This document shows, in pieces, positions 8,646 through 11,835 of a DNA stretch of 11,835 nt; the first letter of the stretch is position 1; the number at the start of each line of letters is the position of its first letter. This stretch comes from Ramicandelaber brevisporus. Taxonomy: Eukaryota > Kickxellomycota > Ramicandelaberales > Ramicandelaberaceae. Under the pieces are notes generated by a model, which saw only the letters and a list, made by a program, of their open reading frames with translations, had not been told where the DNA came from and did not search any database. The position numbers were made by a program, and so were the translations under genes. The stretch is taken from the NCBI GenBank assembly GCA_025201865.1, contig MU602728.1:59161-70995 (forward strand). The letters are read 5' to 3'.

Positions 8646-8994
8646 GACAAGAGTAAATGCAGTGTAATAAGCTAGCTGTGACTGACCAATGTGATTGATG
8701 CTATTACAGATAGCTTGTACACAATCGAAGAAGTAAACAAGAAAATGAATAAAGAGTCTGTGAGTGAGTGGATAGCAAGAGTTACAGACTGGCGAGAGAG
8801 CAAGAGGAGTCAGAAGAACAAGAAGAACAAGGGACAGCCACAAGTAGAGACAGGAACCAAGAGAGAAATAGAGAGAGAATGCACTTGTAAACGGAAGCGA
8901 AGAAATGGTGTCAGACTTGCAATGGATACTGCTGACTGGAGTTGAAGCTGGAAATGGAGCTTGCTGGTAGTGGAAATGTTTGTGCACTCGTGAG

Positions 8995-9066
8995 CTGCAG
9001 AAGAGAGAGGAGAAAGAGAAAGAGGAAGCACGTACAATGAGAGAGTACAAGCAATACTCTACTCAC
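8995..9066 (-). other. predicted 72-nt intron in the 5' UTR of the 7TM-RGS gene
   Basis: Reading the minus strand, a GTGAGT donor begins at 9066. A long C/T tract (TTCCTCTTTCTCTTTC and onward) leads to TTCTGCAG, ending at 8995. Donor, pyrimidine tract and acceptor all match the spliceosomal consensus well, and 72 nt is typical for a fungal intron. It lies wholly upstream of the start codon. No strong branch-point consensus was picked out. Confidence 0.55.
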
Positions 9067-9223
9067 CAGTCACCTCGTCTTTTCGCTGTGGTTGATGTTT
9101 TCGCAGTTTGTGGCTGTTGGTGGCTGTTGGCTGCAACTTTTGAGAGTTAAAGTCAGGGTTACAATAACACCACACGCACACGCACACACAAATACAAACA
9201 GTTTTGATGGAAGTGACAAGATG

Positions 9224-9267
9224 AGCAAGCAGGCAAACAAGTAAGCAAACAAGCAGGCAAGCAAGTA
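9224..9267. repeat. degenerate tetranucleotide repeat (GCAA-like)
   Basis: Eleven four-base units of GCAA, GCAG, ACAA and GTAA types stand in register, within the long leader of the 7TM-RGS gene. On the leader strand they read as TTGC/TTGT/CTGC-type units. Confidence 0.8.
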
Positions 9268-10177
9268 AAGCGTAAGCACACACACACGCACACAAATTGA
9301 AGGTTTTGTCAGTTTGATAGCTGTTTTGTTTTGGCTTGTCTCTTGCTGACTAGTAGAAGAGTATGAAGTGAGAAAAGAGAGGCGAGAAAAGGAGGTGGGA
9401 AAGTTAGAAAGCGAAGGTCAAGTCGTCGTCCTAGCACCGCACCTTGAGAGTGTTGATGTTGATGTTGATGCTGTTGTTTTGAGTGTGGATGTTGGTCAAT
9501 TCCGATGATTGCGCGGACTATCCAAACTGTCGATAATGAGCAAGAAAAAGGCACTACACAGAGAGTGAGAGTGAGAAAAGGAGAGAAACGAAAAGGCAGG
9601 GTGGATGCGGCGTCAACGGCGGTGTAGTGTTGAGGGCGGCGGACAAATGCTATTATGACACAGAGAGAGGGAGGGAGAGAGGGAGAGAGAAGGTCGAGGG
9701 AGTGTGGATGTGGCGTGTGTTTGCAAAAACAAAAACAAAAGCAAAAGCAAAAAAGATCAAGGGACGCCACTGCTATAAACCGCAGAATAATTCGCCTCCT
9801 TCCTCCCTTTTTGATATGTGTCGCACCAGGGCTGTAATATCAATTGTGTGGGAAAACAGCAAGCGAAAGTGGCTCGATACGTGTATTGAAAACAGAAAAC
9901 ACGGAAAACACGGAAGGCAACAGCCGTCGATGACAACGTGTTGTCGTTGTGGTCGCCAGTGTTTGAAAGGAAAAGAGAGAGGAAAAGAGAGAGTAAAGAA
10001 AAGGTGGTAGTAAAAGTGAGAGTGACGAAAAGTGACAAGAGTATCAAGGACAGCTAGCAGCAGCAACTAGCGGTAATATCAACAACGGCAGCGAGGGCAA
10101 CAAGGTCCCAGTTTCTCTTCTGAAGAAAGGACTCCAGAGCAAGGCACGAGCCTGGCAAACCGACGTTTCAACATAAG

Positions 10178-10187
10178 CCAAATTTGG
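10178..10187. promoter_or_regulatory. CArG-type palindrome (possible MADS-box site)
   Basis: CCAAATTTGG is a perfect 10-bp palindrome and fits CC(A/T)6GG, the core bound by SRF/Mcm1-type MADS proteins. It lies six bases beyond the end of the ATG-free interval, and a 9-bp direct repeat GGCAAACCG (10154-10162 and 10187-10195) brackets it. The motif alone is weak evidence of function. Confidence 0.25.
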
Positions 10188-10427
10188 GCAAACCGTGGGT
10201 CACCATTGACGAAAAAAAAAAATGGCTGTGTCAATTACGTACCGTTCGACGAATCGTTGCACGACAGTTTGTGACAATTAAGAAAGTGAGTGTTGCAGAA
10301 GGATGGACAGAGAGATAGAGAGAAACGAGTAGTAACAAAGTGGAATGAGTAGAGTGCACTGTGTTGAAAACAGTGGATAAGAGCCGATGATCAATGGTGC
10401 AACTTCAATTATAAGATTGGTAGAGCT

Positions 10428-10465
10428 GGGGAAGGAAAGGAGGAGGAAGAGGAGGAAGAGGAGGA
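10428..10465. repeat. uninterrupted 38-nt purine tract (GGA/GAA repeats)
   Basis: Every base from 10428 to 10465 on the plus strand is A or G, with GGAGGAAGA units; purine-rich sequence continues past a single T to about 10495. The opposite strand is a pure pyrimidine tract. Such tracts can form triplex DNA or act as GAGA/CT elements; neither is shown here. Confidence 0.8.
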
Positions 10466-10749
10466 TGGGGATGGTGAGGGAAAGAGGAGACAAGACCTAG
10501 CGTCGAAGTGTGTGAGAGCTTGGCTGGGAAACCAAACAACTACATCATATGTGTGTGATGGGAAAGCAGACAGCAAAAAAGTAGAGCCAGACCGTGTGTA
10601 AGAGAGAGAGTGTGTGTGTGAAACAGTTGACCAAGCAACAATCGGTTAGCATAGTTCATTGATTTGGTGACAATACTTCCCACGCACTTTAACATCCTTT
10701 CGTCAGCCTTACTCAGAATAAGGCAACAACAAAGGAGGTATGGTCTAAT

Positions 10750-10851
10750 ATGGTAAATGTATCAGACCTTGATCATTATGAAAGAGTCTTGCATTATGAT
10801 ACAAATCTGCGTAAAAGTGTACTCAGGCAACAACTAGATGAATGGATATAA
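10750..10851 (+). CDS. short protein-like open frame, 33 codons (doubtful)
   Basis: ATG at 10750 opens a 33-residue frame (MVNVSDLDHYER start, RQQLDEWI end) closed by TAA at 10849-10851. The frame is open back to a stop at 10690-10692. Its mixed, charged and helical-looking composition differs from the low-complexity frames around it. I do not recognise it. It could be a small peptide, an exon or a gene remnant, or chance. Confidence 0.15.
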   Translation: MVNVSDLDHYERVLHYDTNLRKSVLRQQLDEWI

Positions 10852-10959
10852 CAATGAATCGAGCAGTACACAGCAGATAGACAAACGAGCAATTGCTCAT
10901 GTCGCAACTGCAGCAAACTACTCTCGCTCTCACAGCCAGAATGAAATGTAAATCAAGCT

Positions 10960-11032
10960 GCCCGGCTAGCTCAATCGGTAGAGCGTGAGACTCTTAATCT
11001 CAAGGTTGTGGGTTCGACCCCCACGTCGGGCT
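10960..11032 (+). tRNA. tRNA-Lys (anticodon CTT)
   Basis: A complete cloverleaf. The acceptor stem GCCCGGC pairs with GTCGGGC (11025-11031) with one G-U pair. The D stem is GCTC/GAGC, the anticodon stem TGAGA/TCTCA, and the loop CTCTTAA has CTT at 10993-10995, reading AAG. The T arm is GTGGG-TTCGACC-CCCAC. The discriminator at 11032 is T, as in yeast tRNA-Lys(CTT). There is no intron, and CCA is not encoded. The pol III A box (10967-10978) and B box GGTTCGACCC (11011-11020) match consensus. Confidence 0.98.
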
Positions 11033-11038
11033 GTGTTC

Positions 11039-11042
11039 TTTT
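11039..11042 (+). terminator. RNA polymerase III terminator of tRNA-Lys
   Basis: TTTT lies seven bases after the tRNA discriminator. It sits in a 12-bp element GTTCTTTTGTTC (11035-11046) that recurs exactly at 11062-11073, giving a second TTTT at 11066-11069 as a likely fail-safe. Confidence 0.7.
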
Positions 11043-11144
11043 GTTCCTTTCGTCTCGCTTCGTTCTTTTGTTCTGTCGGCTGTGGTTTGCGCTGCTTCTC
11101 ATTTCTTTTCTTTGCTCCCGCAGGCTGCGACTCGATGTCTGGTT

Positions 11145-11170
11145 GCACGCGGCTGCTGCACGCGGCTGCT
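11145..11170. repeat. 13-bp perfect tandem pair
   Basis: GCACGCGGCTGCT occurs twice head to tail (11145-11157 and 11158-11170), followed by GGGCTGGGCTG. It is GC-rich compared with its flanks. Confidence 0.9.
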
Positions 11171-11238
11171 GGGCTGGGCTGTTCTTGCTGAACTGGAGGA
11201 TGGCTGGCGACTGAGCAGGAGCAATGAGAGTGAAGTGG

Positions 11239-11349
11239 CTGGATATATAGAGACTGGATATGTCAAGGCTGGACATGTCGAAGCTGGATATATCGAAGCT
11301 GGATATGTCGAGACTGGATATGCCAGGACGGGATATGTCGAGACTGGGA
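11239..11349. repeat. 15-bp minisatellite, seven units plus a partial
   Basis: Seven 15-bp units begin at 11239, 11254, 11269, 11284, 11299, 11314 and 11329, with a six-base partial at 11344. The consensus is CTGGATATGTCGARG. Units differ at one to four positions, so the array is old enough to have diverged. As 15 is a multiple of 3, it stays open in several frames; one plus-strand frame reads as a GY(V/I)E(A/T) pentapeptide repeat. Confidence 0.92.
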
Positions 11350-11451
11350 TTAATGCTGCGCCGTGAGTTCGCGGCTTGAATGCATCCCCCAGTCCGCAGC
11401 CAGCTGACAACCAGCGTGTGCAACTGTCACTCGACGAGAATTGATCAACAC

Positions 11452-11494
11452 ACATACATAGACGCACATGTACATACATACATAGACGCACATG
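11452..11494. repeat. 19-bp direct repeat, 24-bp period
   Basis: ACATACATAGACGCACATG occurs at 11452-11470 and again exactly at 11476-11494, separated by TACAT. It is flanked by more CA/ACAT-type simple sequence (11450-11510). Confidence 0.9.
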
Positions 11495-11706
11495 CACGCA
11501 CACACATCAATCGCACACCAGCTGTGTATCATCAGTCGCCTGTCATCAATCAAAGCGCACGCACTCAGCCAAAAGCACGCTCGGCCGCGCCTGCTCCAAT
11601 ATCTCAAGCGTATTTAAACTTAAACAAAACAAAAATGGATGTGCTACTATGTCTCATGTGCTTGAAATATGATTAAAGAAGGGAAGAACTATTTGGCAAG
11701 GCGGAC

Positions 11707-11835
11707 TTACGAATGGCAGACGCGCGCAGACGAGATGCTCTTCTCCAAGCCGTCGCGGCCAAAGTCGCGCGGGAAGTCCGTGGTCTGGATGAGCCACGTC
11801 TTGTTGTTGCCCGAGCAGTTGTAGTCGGAATAGAA
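11707..11835 (-). CDS. 3' end of a GC-rich gene, beta/gamma-crystallin-like C-terminus (cut by right edge)
   Basis: On the minus strand the frame is open from the edge for 42 residues to TAA at 11709-11707. It begins FYSDYNCSGN and ends with ISSARVCHS. An aromatic start with Gly a few residues on, a Trp, and a closing Ser-Ser-x-x-Val strand resemble one beta/gamma-crystallin Greek-key motif, and the two Cys suggest a secreted protein. Nearly every codon ends in C or G, unlike the other genes here, which fits a highly expressed or a transferred gene. The stop overlaps a perfect splice donor GTAAGT (11710-11705), so the last exon junction may lie here; one possible splice, to the AG at 11662-11661, would add a single residue and then stop. 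The coding nature is well supported; the family is tentative. Confidence 0.6.
   Translation of the reverse strand, partial: FYSDYNCSGNNKTWLIQTTDFPRDFGRDGLEKSISSARVCHS

Larger units (their letters stand above)
8646..10171 (-). promoter_or_regulatory. 1.5-kb ATG-free leader/upstream region of the 7TM-RGS gene
   Basis: Between the start codon and position 10172 the minus strand has no ATG in 1,526 nt (no CAT on the plus strand), whereas the plus strand has about 25 ATGs in the same interval. The minus strand is pyrimidine-rich, like the other two gene leaders in the window. It holds simple repeats: three GTTGAT units at 9452-9469, a CAAAAA/CAAAAG hexamer run at 9724-9755, GAGA/GGGA tracts at 9661-9690, and CA-rich stretches near 9165-9190 and 9276-9295. 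I see no convincing protein gene on either strand. I infer a long 5' UTR, at least one intron of which is predicted; the transcription start is not fixed. Confidence 0.5.
10196..10959. other. gene-poor region between the 7TM-RGS leader and tRNA-Lys
   Basis: This probably contains the promoter of the minus-strand 7TM-RGS gene. It holds an A11-type run near 10211, the AT-rich palindrome TTATAA at 10409-10414, a purine tract, a GA/GT dinucleotide stretch around 10603-10620, and one short protein-like frame described separately. On the minus strand the first ATGs met going upstream are at 10174 and 10206, each opening only a short frame. I see no confident gene. Confidence 0.4.
11033..11706. other. 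repeat-rich region right of tRNA-Lys
   Basis: This lies between the tRNA and the 3' end of the minus-strand gene at the right edge. The left part is T/C-rich; then come a 13-bp tandem pair, a 15-bp minisatellite and a 24-bp-period repeat, each listed separately. Several long open frames cross it on both strands, but they owe their openness to the 15-bp repeat, and I see no domain or convincing start in them. Confidence 0.4.

Noticed and set aside
8646-9050. N-terminal extension of the 7TM-RGS frame by 135 residues
   Set aside because: The frame is open but contains no ATG, is Ser/Leu/Phe-rich as expected of a C/T-rich leader, and overlaps a predicted UTR intron.
9309-9770. 153-codon minus-strand frame with Cys-Phe repeats and Pro/Ser/Leu-rich sequence
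   Set aside because: It has no ATG, and its composition follows simple repeats and the pyrimidine-rich strand. It fits leader sequence.
10741-10775. Hairpin GGTCT...AGACC as a terminator or RNA gene
   Set aside because: Only five base pairs with a 17-nt loop and poor inner pairing; it is no better than chance.
9067-10959. Transposon or retroelement in the 1.9-kb gene-poor region
   Set aside because: I found no long terminal or inverted repeats, no target-site duplication and no transposase or reverse-transcriptase motif.
11082-11366. 94-codon plus-strand frame with GY(V/I)E repeats
   Set aside because: It has no ATG start (begins at GTG), its start lies just after the tRNA terminators, and the repeat explains the openness. 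Kept only as a finding on the minisatellite.
11239-11494. CRISPR array
   Set aside because: The repeats are adjacent or nearly so, diverged, and lack unique spacers. The genome is eukaryotic.
10971-11503. Two long minus-strand frames (150 and 134 codons) across tRNA-Lys and the minisatellite
   Set aside because: One runs through the tRNA gene, and both owe their length to the 15-bp repeat. There is no domain and no credible start.

Overview
The window looks like nuclear DNA from a filamentous or early-diverging fungus. The evidence is a fungal-type single-function mRNA guanylyltransferase, a fungal Tpt1, a receptor-like seven-helix protein with a C-terminal RGS domain, a pol III tRNA gene with internal A and B boxes, and Gln/His/Ser-rich low-complexity tracts inside otherwise conserved proteins. 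The recognisable coding regions are intron-poor. I cannot place the species; a Mucoromycota- or Zoopagomycota-like fungus is a guess.

Layout, left to right. Positions 2-1291 (+) hold most of an mRNA capping enzyme guanylyltransferase, cut by the left edge. Positions 1875-3917 (+) encode a six-blade Kelch protein with a long Gln-rich N-terminus, behind a 450-nt pyrimidine-rich leader with no ATG. Positions 4294-5247 (+) encode the tRNA 2'-phosphotransferase Tpt1, with a possible mitochondrial N-terminal extension. Converging on it, 8645-5498 (-) encodes a 7TM-RGS protein. Its frame is broken by a perfect 94-bp tandem duplication at 7271-7458. Upstream of that gene lies about 1.9 kb without a convincing protein gene. 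In its first 1,526 nt the minus strand has no ATG, while the plus strand has about 25, so I read it as a very long leader selected against upstream starts. It contains a strong predicted 72-nt 5'-UTR intron. Positions 10960-11032 (+) are tRNA-Lys(CTT). The remainder to 11706 holds minisatellites. The right edge (11835-11707, minus) cuts into the 3' end of a GC3-rich gene with a beta/gamma-crystallin-like tail.

The genes do not form a pathway. Three are core RNA or signalling functions: cap formation, the last step of tRNA splicing, and G-protein signal control. The shared themes are architectural: low-complexity inserts placed inside catalytic or structural domains, and AUG-free pyrimidine-rich leaders. 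The points most worth a second look are the 94-bp duplication (allele, assembly error or new intron) and the 1.5-kb AUG-free leader.
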